Positions 7,257 to 14,612 of a DNA stretch of 33,538 bases are shown here, in pieces. How positions within the stretch are numbered: the first letter of the stretch is position 1; each line of letters begins with the position of its first letter. Source of the stretch: an uncultured Rhizobiaceae group bacterium (GTDB taxonomy: Bacteria > Pseudomonadota > Alphaproteobacteria > Rhizobiales > Rhizobiaceae); the NCBI GenBank assembly GCA_937930635.1, contig CALHCF010000018.1, positions 1 to 33,538 on the forward strand. The letters run 5' to 3'. A program made the translations under genes and the position numbers. Under the pieces are notes generated by a model. It did no database searches. It had not been told where the DNA came from and worked only from the letters and a program-made list of their open reading frames with translations.

Positions 7257-8179
7257 ACTCTAACCTCCTCATCATAAGGGTCCCAGGTATCAATTTCATG
7301 CGGAATAATTGCACGGATCGCGACCTCCTCAGAGGCGAGTGCGACCATGTCATCGCTCTCGTAAAGAACCATGGGTTTGGCAGCCATTGAATCTTTGGCC
7401 ATGCCCAATTGGTCTTTCGTTGTGACCAGATAGGTAAACACTCCATCGATCTCATCAATGGACTTTCGCAACGTTTCTTCCAGGCTGAAACCCTTTTCCA
7501 GATGCGTTGCGACATAAACTGCCAGCAATTCAGAATCGCAGTTGGAAACAAAGCGCTGACCTTCGCGCTCAAGTTGCCGGCGCATCAGCCAATAGTTTGT
7601 GAGCTGACCGTTATGGACGACAGCGATATCGCTGTAAGGGTAGGCCCAGTACGGGTGGGCCGACCGGATATCGACATCCGACTCGGTGGCCATTCTGGTA
7701 TGCCCGATCCCATGTGTGCCAGTGAAATCATCCAGCCCGTAAGCTTTTGAAACCACCGAAGCATCGCCGAGATCTTTGATGAGTTCCAAAGAAGCCCCAA
7801 TCGAAAGGATTTCAGCGCCCTCTATGTCCTCGATATGGTCGGCAAGTCGTTGCATATCGCCGCTGTATTGAATCTCATATCGAAACGCGTATTCGGTCGC
7901 CTCTTCGAGCTCTTTGACTTTCACTCCAAGGTCCTTGAGGGTTTCATCAACCTTCTGCTTACGCGCAGCAATCTCGTCGCCCATTTTCAGTGATGCACTG
8001 AGATCCTCCTGTTCGGCGACTTTGAATCGCAAAACAAAAGTGTTTTCATCCGGCTCACCGTAGATTGCGAACCCGGTTGAGTCCGGTCCACGATGTTTGA
8101 GAGCTTGTAACATGTTGGTCATTTCCTGACCGACATTGCTCGAGCCTTTGCGATGAATAAGCCCTGCTATTCCGCACAT
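7244..8179 (-). CDS. glxB: Class II glutamine amidotransferase subunit (GlxB / MgsA type)
   Basis: A 311-residue glutaminase-type (Ntn hydrolase) protein. The start is set at ATG 8179 so that Met removal exposes the catalytic Cys of MCGIAGL; an in-frame GTG at 8185 is too close to AGGAG. Other family marks are HRGPDSTGFAIYG, GIGHTRMATES, HNGQLTNYW and NCDSELLAVY. It would release ammonia from glutamine, or an amine from a gamma-glutamyl amide, and pass it to the FMN subunit. An insert of about 100 residues (about 60-140, helical, Lys/Glu-rich) separates the first two motif blocks. It lies 76 bp after the ligase gene, with a hairpin between. Confidence 0.9.
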   Translation of the reverse strand: MCGIAGLIHRKGSSNVGQEMTNMLQALKHRGPDSTGFAIYGEPDENTFVLRFKVAEQEDLSASLKMGDEIAARKQKVDETLKDLGVKVKELEEATEYAFRYEIQYSGDMQRLADHIEDIEGAEILSIGASLELIKDLGDASVVSKAYGLDDFTGTHGIGHTRMATESDVDIRSAHPYWAYPYSDIAVVHNGQLTNYWLMRRQLEREGQRFVSNCDSELLAVYVATHLEKGFSLEETLRKSIDEIDGVFTYLVTTKDQLGMAKDSMAAKPMVLYESDDMVALASEEVAIRAIIPHEIDTWDPYDEEVRVWQA

Positions 8180-8206
8180 GGGCACATTTCTCCTGTTGGT
8201 TTACAG

Positions 8207-8228
8207 GCCGACAAGCTAAGCTGTCGGC
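8207..8228. other. Intergenic hairpin between ligase and amidotransferase genes
   Basis: GCCGAC and GTCGGC form a perfect 6-bp stem, with an inner AGCT/AGCT pairing and one bulged base. No T-run follows on the minus strand, so it is not a classical terminator. It may protect or process the mRNA and set different levels of ligase and synthase subunits. Confidence 0.5.
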
Positions 8229-8255
8229 ATTCAGTTATTTGCGATTAGAGCGCCC

Positions 8256-9725
8256 TTACGGCAGGCACTCCATATAGGTGTCGTTGTCCCAATCGGTGAC
8301 AGTGGACATGAAGCGTGCATATTCGTCGTGCTTGTATTCGTGGAACAGGCGATACATCTCGCCTGGCATTCCACGTCGAACCACCTCACTATTTTCAAGA
8401 TGAACCAATGCTTCGCCCAGAGACATCGGCAGCTTCTTGACATCCTTACCCTCTTTGATCGCATCGTAAATGTTGCGTTCTTCAGGCTCACCAGGGTCAA
8501 GCTGGTTGTCGATACCATCATCCATTGCTGCCAAAAGCGTGGACCCCATCAGATAGGGGTTAACCATCGAATCCACCGAACGGTATTCAAACCGACCCGG
8601 AGCCGAAACACGAAGACCGGTTGTACGGTTCTGGAAACCCCAGTCCGCAAAGACAGGTGCCCAGAAGCCGGTATCCCAGAGACGGCGATAAGAATTGACG
8701 GTGGAACAACCGACAGCTGTCAGGGCCTGCAGGTTATGTACCACTCCACCGATGGCCTCCAGGCCCTCTTTACCTGGCATTTGCGGGTCGTCGTTATCCG
8801 GCATGAAGGTGTTTTCACCGCCGCGGATATACATGTAATTGTCTTTCATGCCCGGCAGATTTTTGGGATCATTGCCCACAGGCGCAAATTCGTCTTTGCC
8901 GCCGCGCCACAGGGACATGTTGTGGTGACAGCCAGATGCTGAGACCCCCATGAAAGGCTTGGTCATGAAACAGGCGAAGATTCCGTGTTCGCGGGCAACC
9001 TGGGCACATATCTGGCGATAGGTGGTCAGACGGTCCGCATTGCGCAGCACATCATCGAACATCCAGTTCAATTCCAGCTGGCCTGGTGCATCCTCATGAT
9101 CACCCTGGATCATATCTAGACCCATCTTTCGGGCATAACGGATCACCTGAAGGGAAACGGGACGCAGGCTTTCGAACTGGTCAATGTGGTAGCAATAAGG
9201 TTTGGAAAATCCGTCCTTCGGTTTGCCGTTCTCGTCAAACTTCAGCCACATCATTTCAGGCTCAGTACCGATACGCAGCTGCCGCCCGTGCTTCTTCTGG
9301 AACTCGTCGTGCATACGGCGCAAATTGCCGCGGCAATCTGCCGTCAAATATCCGCCGGGATCTTCTTTTTCTTCTCTGTTTCGAAAAAGCGTGCAGTAGA
9401 AGCGACCGATCTCGGGTGCCCAGGGCAGTTGCATGAAGGTTTCCGGCTCGGGGATTCCCACAAGTTCCGCGGCCTCGGGACCATAGCCCATGTAATTGCC
9501 TGCACGGTCTGTGAACAGGTTCATGGTGGCGCCGTAAACAAGCTGGAAGCCTTTTTGGGCGACCTGTTCCCAATGATCGGAGGGAATACCCTTGCCCATA
9601 ATTTTGCCGGTTACAGACACAAACTGGAGATAAAGATATTCAATACCCAGTTCGTTGATTTTCTCGCGTACCTGTTTAACCTTTTCGTCGCGGCCTTTGG
9701 CCTCAACAAACTTCTCGATATCCAT
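8256..9725 (-). CDS. Glutamine synthetase-family ligase (GlnT/GmaS-like; gamma-glutamyl amide ligase)
   Basis: A 489-residue ATP-dependent ligase of the glutamine synthetase fold. Visible active-site blocks are GTEPEMMW (Glu155, Glu157), GDHEDAPGQLELNW (Glu211, Glu218), GCHHNMSLW (His267/268), NSYRRL (344-349) and GRFEYRSVD (Arg378, Glu380, Arg382). ATG at 9725 is preferred to the GTG at 9731 because GGGAGAGG is then correctly spaced. It heads the operon with the three glutamate-synthase-like genes. In the methylamine route this position is held by GmaS, which joins glutamate and methylamine; here it could use methylamine, another amine or ammonia. It is longer than typical GmaS/GlnT (about 440-450). 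Not the housekeeping GlnA, judging by divergence and context. Confidence 0.88.
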   Translation of the reverse strand: MDIEKFVEAKGRDEKVKQVREKINELGIEYLYLQFVSVTGKIMGKGIPSDHWEQVAQKGFQLVYGATMNLFTDRAGNYMGYGPEAAELVGIPEPETFMQLPWAPEIGRFYCTLFRNREEKEDPGGYLTADCRGNLRRMHDEFQKKHGRQLRIGTEPEMMWLKFDENGKPKDGFSKPYCYHIDQFESLRPVSLQVIRYARKMGLDMIQGDHEDAPGQLELNWMFDDVLRNADRLTTYRQICAQVAREHGIFACFMTKPFMGVSASGCHHNMSLWRGGKDEFAPVGNDPKNLPGMKDNYMYIRGGENTFMPDNDDPQMPGKEGLEAIGGVVHNLQALTAVGCSTVNSYRRLWDTGFWAPVFADWGFQNRTTGLRVSAPGRFEYRSVDSMVNPYLMGSTLLAAMDDGIDNQLDPGEPEERNIYDAIKEGKDVKKLPMSLGEALVHLENSEVVRRGMPGEMYRLFHEYKHDEYARFMSTVTDWDNDTYMECLP

Positions 9726-9769
9726 AGCCACTGAGCCTCTCCCATTGCCTCAGGTTGGTTTGAACCTTT

Positions 9770-9799
9770 AGCCTACCAATGGCATACCAATTTTGACAA
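9770..9799 (-). promoter_or_regulatory. Probable promoter/operator of the ligase operon, with TACCAAT direct repeat
   Basis: TACCAAT lies at 9774-9780 and 9785-9791, 11 bp apart. On the minus strand TTGTCA (9799-9794) resembles a -35 box, and TAGGCT (9775-9770) is a weak -10 at 18 bp, with the repeat filling the spacer. The site is 48 bp before the ligase start and matches the amt site at 16 of 19 positions. Repression, or activation by spacer distortion, would both fit; the promoter boxes are tentative. Confidence 0.45.
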
Positions 9800-9943
9800 C
9801 CCTTGATTCTCCCAAAGGTTGAATTTTTCGGCATTTGTGGACGATTGTTCAGAAGCCAGCCATTTGGTGGTGTTTCCAGCTGCCTACATTGCAAAAACTA
9901 GCTACAAGAACTACCTAACTCTAAAGTGAGCTGATTGCGCGGT

Positions 9944-9967
9944 AACAGTAATAGGATGAATACTGTT
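9944..9967. promoter_or_regulatory. Inverted repeat AACAGTA-N10-TACTGTT upstream of the GntR-type gene
   Basis: A perfect 7-bp inverted repeat lies about 70 bp before the GntR-type start, in the 311-bp divergent gap 9726-10036. It is a candidate autoregulatory operator. The rest of the gap is A/T-rich and holds a loose CTGTT/AACAG pair at 9993-10013 but no gene. Confidence 0.4.
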
Positions 9968-10036
9968 GCTAGCGAATTGAATCGAAAGCAAAAACAGGTT
10001 GTCCACAGCTGTTGAGGGGAAAACACATACTGCGTT

Positions 10037-10744
10037 ATGAACGGATTGGTAGCAGAAACCAGATCGAACTGGGGTGCCCGCTCAATTTCGACCCAGATTA
10101 AAAAGGCGATCCGGTCCGGCGCGCTCGCTGATGGGGATCAGTTGCCTCCTGAGCGGGAATTAAGCGAGACCTACGCCGCGTCGCGCAGCACCATTCGCAA
10201 AGCTCTTGAGCAGCTAGAAATCGATGGCCTCGTGACCCGCAGAGTCGGGAGCGGTACATTTGTGAGCTATTCCGGCCCCTCGGAAATCAATGTTGAGGCC
10301 GTCATCGAGCAAATCAGCCCGTTGCAACTGATTGACGCCCGTATCGGTTTTGAACGGCAGATGGCCCGGTTGGCCGTAGTCCATGCCACTGCGCGTGACA
10401 TCGAAAGGATGGAAAGCGTTCTTGCTCGGCTTGAATTGTCACATCAAGATAAAGACCTGTTTACCCAATACGACAGCGAGTTTCATCTTTCGCTTGCAAA
10501 AGCATCGGGCAACCCGCTGATTGTTCAACTCTATGACCAGATTAATGAAGTGCGTACCCATTCACAGTGGCGCGCGGCCCGTGAGCAGGTTCTCAGCCCG
10601 GAAAAGATACGCATGTATAACGATCATCACCGGCGTATTCTGAAGGGACTAAAGTCCCGTGATGCAGCGCTGGCGATTGACGCGCTTAATGATCACATGG
10701 CTCTTGCTCATGCGGATCTGATGGGAACGCCGGAATCCCCATAA
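10037..10744 (+). CDS. GntR-family transcriptional regulator, FadR/FCD subfamily
   Basis: A 235-residue regulator. Residues about 12-78 form the winged helix (LPPERELSETYAASRSTIRKALEQLE then GLVTRRVGSGTFV), and about 95-225 the all-helical FCD effector domain. Residues typical of the FCD metal site are seen: DSEFHLSLAKASGN (Asp, His), a His in the NDHHRRI helix and a His in the NDHM end. Such proteins usually repress catabolic operons and release DNA when a small carboxylate or amino-acid ligand binds. It is divergent from the ligase operon, the usual place for its local regulator. Its last 37 bp overlap the end of the convergent amidase gene. A GAGGGG lies rather far upstream of the ATG. Confidence 0.92.
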   Translation: MNGLVAETRSNWGARSISTQIKKAIRSGALADGDQLPPERELSETYAASRSTIRKALEQLEIDGLVTRRVGSGTFVSYSGPSEINVEAVIEQISPLQLIDARIGFERQMARLAVVHATARDIERMESVLARLELSHQDKDLFTQYDSEFHLSLAKASGNPLIVQLYDQINEVRTHSQWRAAREQVLSPEKIRMYNDHHRRILKGLKSRDAALAIDALNDHMALAHADLMGTPESP

Positions 10745-11607
10745 CTTGTGGTTTGAAGTTCACCCTCAAACCGATCATTGGCAGAGGAAACTCCTACAAA
10801 CTGGCGATCGTGGCTCAGCGCCGGGATGCGCCTGCGCGCCTCATCAACTTTTGCAAGATCGATATCGGCTGCAACAAATCCGTCCCCTTCACCGCCATCC
10901 GCCAGAACTTCTCCCCACGGGTCGACAATAAGCGAATGCCCGTAGCAGCTTCCGCCGCCAACAATATCACCATGCTGACAGGGTGCGATTACATAGGCGC
11001 CGTGTTCAATAGCCCGGGCACGCTGGAGGACATGCCAATGCGCTTCTCCGGTAACTTTCGTGAACGCTGCCGGTGTGGCAAGCATTTGCGCACCGAGACG
11101 AGACAGCGTTCTGTAGAGTGCTGCAAAACGCAAATCGTAGCAGATCGATAAACCGATCTTGCCAAAAGGTGTGTCAGCGACAACAGCTTCGTTCCCCGGA
11201 GAAATGGTGGCCGACTCCCGATAGGAACCCTGTTCCAGATCGACATCAAACATGTGGATCTTGTTGTATCGAGCAACAACGTCTCCCTTGGCCGAAACCA
11301 GATAAGAGCGGTTTGATATCCGCCCATCGTCATTTTTTACGCCCACGGAACCCAGAAGAAACCAGACATTCAGCTCTCGGGCAGCATCAGCAAAGGCAGG
11401 AAGCACCGGATGTTCCTCTTCCCGAAATGCTGATGGAATAAACTTGCCATCTTCAGTTTTCAGGCCGGAGAAATATTCGGCAGTCGCAATAATGTTTGCG
11501 CCATCAGCCGCCGCGTCCCGGGCAATCGAAAGACAAATATCGATATTCTCATCGACGTTGGGCGTGGCGCAGTTCTGAATGCAGGCAACTCGGAATTGGC
11601 TGGACAT
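10708..11607 (-). CDS. Carbon-nitrogen hydrolase (nitrilase superfamily, Nit2/omega-amidase-like)
   Basis: A 299-residue hydrolase with the Glu-Lys-Cys triad: Glu44 in ATAEYFSG, Lys116 in RYNKIHMFD and Cys156 in LSICYDLRF. The pattern NKIHMFDVDL plus CYDLRF is that of the Nit1/Nit2 branch (deaminated-glutathione amidase and omega-amidase), which hydrolyses alpha-keto-glutaramate-type amides. In this setting it could remove the amide from deaminated or gamma-glutamyl-type intermediates made by the neighbouring ligase; this is inferred from location. Start ATG 11607 (MSSQFRVACIQ) suits the family better than the upstream in-frame start at 11640. It shares 37 bp with the end of the GntR-type gene. 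Confidence 0.88.
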   Translation of the reverse strand: MSSQFRVACIQNCATPNVDENIDICLSIARDAAADGANIIATAEYFSGLKTEDGKFIPSAFREEEHPVLPAFADAARELNVWFLLGSVGVKNDDGRISNRSYLVSAKGDVVARYNKIHMFDVDLEQGSYRESATISPGNEAVVADTPFGKIGLSICYDLRFAALYRTLSRLGAQMLATPAAFTKVTGEAHWHVLQRARAIEHGAYVIAPCQHGDIVGGGSCYGHSLIVDPWGEVLADGGEGDGFVAADIDLAKVDEARRRIPALSHDRQFVGVSSANDRFEGELQTTSYGDSGVPIRSA

Positions 11608-11634
11608 CAATGACGATTCCTGTTCAATCTCGAT

Positions 11635-11651
11635 GACCAATCTAGACCAAT
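11635..11651. promoter_or_regulatory. Direct repeat GACCAAT x2, 10-bp period, upstream of the amidase gene
   Basis: GACCAAT occurs at 11635-11641 and 11645-11651, about 28 bp before the amidase start and just before the EamA gene on the other strand. It resembles the sites at 1727 and 9774, but the period is 10 rather than 11, so membership of the same regulon is less certain. Confidence 0.35.
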
Positions 11652-11658
11652 TTTAAGC

Positions 11659-12585
11659 TTGAGTGAAGGCTTGACCAACCCGTCAATCGATCCGCACCGG
11701 TCCCTACATCGCAGAGGCGGATATGCCATAGCGGCGGGTGCGGGTCTGTGGGGGCTGTTCTGGTATCCGCTAAGGCTGCTGGACCAAAACGGAATCCCCG
11801 GTCTTTGGGCCGTCACTTTGGTATTGGGCGCGACAGCAATCGTTAGTTTGTTTCCGCTGCTGCATTTTCGACCCCGTCTTGATGGCAATCGGCGTGCATT
11901 TTGCACGATCGGATTGGGGATTGGCATATCGACTGTCTTCTATTTTGCCGGGATGATCCTGTCGGATGTGGTGCGGGTGATTTTCCTTTTCTACCTGCTT
12001 CCGATCTGGTCAATGCTTTCCGCCCGTCTGCTCTACGGCGTTTCCATCTCCCGCTCTCAGATGGCTGTTGTGGTGCTCGCTCTGGGCGGCCTTTTTCTCT
12101 TGTTGGGTGGCGACGGCAACCTGCCTGTACCCCGGGCAATGGGTGATTGGTTTGGTCTTCTTGCAGGATTTTTCTGGGGCTTGTCTCTCACGCTCTTGCG
12201 CGGTGCGCCAGATATTGATCCCGTCGCAGCAACCACTGCGCCGTTCCTGTTTGGAGCGCCAATCGCACTCGCCTTTGCGGTTTTCTTCCATCTCTCAGGC
12301 ATTGATCGATCCACGGTTGAAAACAGCCTCAACTTGAATCCGGCAAACCTGAGCATTGCATTTGCCTTAGGCGCATTTTTGTTGTGGCCATCGATGTTTG
12401 GTCAGGTCTGGGGTGCGCGTATGGTTCCCTCAACCACGGCTGCTCTGCTGACAATGAGTGAGATCCTGGTCGCAACAGTAAGTGCCTGGCTGATTGTCGG
12501 AACCAACTTGACAACAGCTGGCTTCATGGGTGGCGCAATCATTGTCGTAGCCGCAGTCTGGGGCCTGATAATAAGTGACGGTTAA
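11659..12585 (+). CDS. EamA/DMT-family transporter
   Basis: A 308-residue inner-membrane protein with about ten hydrophobic helices in two EamA halves (about 20-150 and 165-305). The first half has GAGLWGLFWYPLR and the second has GDWFGLLAGFFWGLSLTLLRG, the typical WG-containing opening helix of each half. DMT carriers export amino acids, nucleosides or other metabolites; the substrate is not visible. The only usable start is TTG at 11659, because there is no ATG or GTG before the first helix and a stop lies at 11611. It is divergent from the amidase gene with only 51 bp between, so the promoters overlap. Confidence 0.88.
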   Translation: MSEGLTNPSIDPHRSLHRRGGYAIAAGAGLWGLFWYPLRLLDQNGIPGLWAVTLVLGATAIVSLFPLLHFRPRLDGNRRAFCTIGLGIGISTVFYFAGMILSDVVRVIFLFYLLPIWSMLSARLLYGVSISRSQMAVVVLALGGLFLLLGGDGNLPVPRAMGDWFGLLAGFFWGLSLTLLRGAPDIDPVAATTAPFLFGAPIALAFAVFFHLSGIDRSTVENSLNLNPANLSIAFALGAFLLWPSMFGQVWGARMVPSTTAALLTMSEILVATVSAWLIVGTNLTTAGFMGGAIIVVAAVWGLIISDG

Positions 12586-12655
12586 GTGTGCAGACGCAGT
12601 TGTTCGTGGGATCGGGACAAAGCGATTAATCCCTTGTCACAAAAACTGGAAAGCC

Positions 12656-12730
12656 TGGTGCTGTTGGGGAGATTTGAACTCCCGACCTCCTCATTACCAA
12701 TGAGGTGCTCTACCCCTGAGCTACAACAGC
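12656..12730 (-). tRNA. tRNA-Thr (anticodon GGT)
   Basis: The minus strand folds as a complete cloverleaf: acceptor GCTGTTG/CAACAGC, D arm GCTC/GAGC, anticodon stem CCTCA/TGAGG with loop TTGGTAA (anticodon GGT, reads ACC), and T arm GGGAG/CTCCC with loop TTCAAAT. CCA is encoded at the 3' end (12656-12658). Length is 75 nt including CCA. Confidence 0.97.
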
Positions 12731-12782
12731 ATTTGTTGGGCCGATCTGAATGACCAGCGAACGGTCAGGCTCATGCCATATG

Positions 12783-12808
12783 GCTTTAGTGCTTGCAAGC
12801 ACCAAAGC
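12783..12808. promoter_or_regulatory. 26-bp near-perfect palindrome between tRNA-Thr and the small ORF
   Basis: GTGCTTGCAAGCAC (12789-12802) is a perfect 14-bp palindrome. After one mismatched pair (A/C) it continues as GCTTT on the left and AAAGC on the right, giving 26 bp. It lies 53 bp upstream of the tRNA 5' end and about 95 bp before the ORF at 12902. No T-run adjoins it. An operator for a dimeric regulator is the simplest reading; a bidirectional hairpin is the alternative. Confidence 0.6.
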
Positions 12809-12901
12809 TGGCGTGGCGATATCTTTGTTGGCGAAACAGAAATGCTGGATTCGTTATCCCTTCAACTGGTAAATCCGGGCACCCCGTGGCAAAATATCGG
12901 C

Positions 12902-13078
12902 ATGGATAACGAGCCTGAAAAACCAGCGTTGTCAGAAGCCGAAAGACGAGAAAAACGTCTCAAGGCTGCTCTGCGGAACAATCTGCAACGGCGAAAGCAA
13001 AAGGCTCGTGCACTGCGCGACGAAGGGACAGTCGCGGATGAGGGAAGTGTCACGGCCGCGGATGATTCAAACAGTTGA
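12902..13078 (+). CDS. Small charged hypothetical protein upstream of murA (58 aa)
   Basis: A 58-residue soluble protein starting at ATG 12902 (MDNEPEKPALSEAERREKRL). The middle is a highly basic helix (about 12-40, many Arg/Lys), followed by an acidic tail (DEGTVADEGSVTAADDSN). Small proteins of this type are often found just upstream of murA in Rhizobiales, from general recall and unchecked here. No function is known to me. The ribosome site is weak, and a longer in-frame start at 12773 would run through the palindrome and is less likely. Confidence 0.65.
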   Translation: MDNEPEKPALSEAERREKRLKAALRNNLQRRKQKARALRDEGTVADEGSVTAADDSNS

Positions 13079-13282
13079 TGCCCACAGATATTGATTTCCT
13101 CAGCCGTTAAGCCTTTTGAGCGACAAAATGTTGCTGTAACTGCCGCTTTGCCCTAAATCACGGTTTCTTCTTTGGTGAGTTGTATTTCTTAGTTCTGACC
13201 GTTTTTTGCTATCGGTGATGATGGCTTGGAATCGGCCCACCGCGTTTGCGACTTTTTCGCATTTTATCATTGAGGCTCCCTC

Positions 13283-14578
13283 ATGGACAAAATTCTAATT
13301 CGCGGTAATGGCGCTTTGAACGGCACTATTCCTATCTCCGGTGCCAAGAATGCTGCATTGCCCCTAATGATCGCTTCTCTTTTGACAAGCGAGCCGCTGA
13401 CGCTGGAAAACATGCCGCGCCTCGCTGATGTGGAGGCGCTGAAAAGCATCCTGTCCAATCACGGAGTTGATTATCGCGTCATGGGGAAGCGCCCGGGCGA
13501 TACTGACATGACAGGCCAGCGAATCGCATTTCAGGCCAGTGAAATTGTTGACACCACCGCGCCCTATGATCTGGTGCGCAAGATGCGGGCGAGTTTTTGG
13601 GTGATTGGCCCGCTTTTGGCGCGCTCCGGTGTTGCTCGCGTCTCCTTGCCGGGTGGATGCGCGATTGGCACAAGACCCATTGATTTGTTTATTGAAAGTC
13701 TGGAAGCGCTTGGTGCCGAATTCGACATTGATGCCGGCTATGTCAATGCAAAGGCTCCCGCTAATGGTTTGAAAGGCGCGCGTTTCCGGTTTCCAAAGGT
13801 CTCTGTTGGGGCGACGCATGTCATGTTGATGGCGGCGACGCTGGCGGATGGGGAGACGGTTATTGAAAATGCAGCACGGGAACCCGAGGTCGGCGACCTC
13901 GCCAACTGCCTTAATGCAATGGGCGCTGATATCTCCGGCATTGGTTCATCGACCCTGACGATCCGTGGTGTAACCTCCCTACATGGTGCCAACCATGAGG
14001 TGCTGCCAGACCGTATCGAAACAGGAACTTTTGCTGCCTGTGTCGCGATGGCTGGTGGCGATGTGTTGCTGAAAAATGCCCGTACCGAACTGTTGCAGGT
14101 GGCGCTTGATACGCTGGAAAAAACCGGCACCAGCGTTGCCATGACCAATGAAGGTCTGCGGGTAAGCCGGAAGAGCGGAGAAATTCAACCCGTTGATTTT
14201 ACAACCGATCCTTTCCCCGGGTTTCCAACCGATCTGCAAGCTCAATACATGGCGCTTGTTACCCGCGCCAGTGGTGTGAGCCACGTCAAGGAAATGATCT
14301 TTGAAAACAGGTTCATGCATGTGCAGGAACTGGCGCGTCTTGGTGCCAACATTTCCATTGATGGGCAAACCGCTACGGTGACCGGCGTGGAGCGCCTCTC
14401 AGGGGCGCCCGTTATGGCAACAGACCTTCGCGCCTCCATGTCGCTGGTTATTGCAGGGCTGGTTGCTGACGGCGAGACGGAGGTTAACCGGGTCTATCAT
14501 CTCGACCGGGGGTTTGAGCTTCTGGAAGAAAAACTGTCAGCCGTTGGGGCAGATATTGAGCGTGTCAGTGGCGGCTGA
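13283..14578 (+). CDS. murA: UDP-N-acetylglucosamine 1-carboxyvinyltransferase
   Basis: A 431-residue cytosolic enzyme that transfers enolpyruvate from PEP to UDP-GlcNAc, the first committed step of peptidoglycan synthesis. Lys22 and Asn23 in [11 protein letters not shown] and the PEP-binding Cys126 in [13 protein letters not shown] are present; a Cys at this place normally means fosfomycin sensitivity. The length and the two-lobe inside-out alpha/beta repeat are normal for MurA. GAGG lies 8 bp before the ATG. The 204 bp upstream hold the promoter. It converges on pdxY with 34 bp between the stops. Confidence 0.98.
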   Translation: MDKILIRGNGALNGTIPISGAKNAALPLMIASLLTSEPLTLENMPRLADVEALKSILSNHGVDYRVMGKRPGDTDMTGQRIAFQASEIVDTTAPYDLVRKMRASFWVIGPLLARSGVARVSLPGGCAIGTRPIDLFIESLEALGAEFDIDAGYVNAKAPANGLKGARFRFPKVSVGATHVMLMAATLADGETVIENAAREPEVGDLANCLNAMGADISGIGSSTLTIRGVTSLHGANHEVLPDRIETGTFAACVAMAGGDVLLKNARTELLQVALDTLEKTGTSVAMTNEGLRVSRKSGEIQPVDFTTDPFPGFPTDLQAQYMALVTRASGVSHVKEMIFENRFMHVQELARLGANISIDGQTATVTGVERLSGAPVMATDLRASMSLVIAGLVADGETEVNRVYHLDRGFELLEEKLSAVGADIERVSGG

Positions 14579-14612
14579 ACTGTTTCGCGCATCAGTCGAA
14601 CATGAAAATGCC

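Noticed and set aside
10000..10009. TTGTCCACA resembles a DnaA box
   Set aside because: A single near-match without an AT-rich unwinding region or further boxes does not support an origin.
12656..12730. tRNA-Thr gene as a phage or island attachment site
   Set aside because: No integrase gene and no duplicated tRNA 3' end was seen nearby; the neighbours are housekeeping genes.
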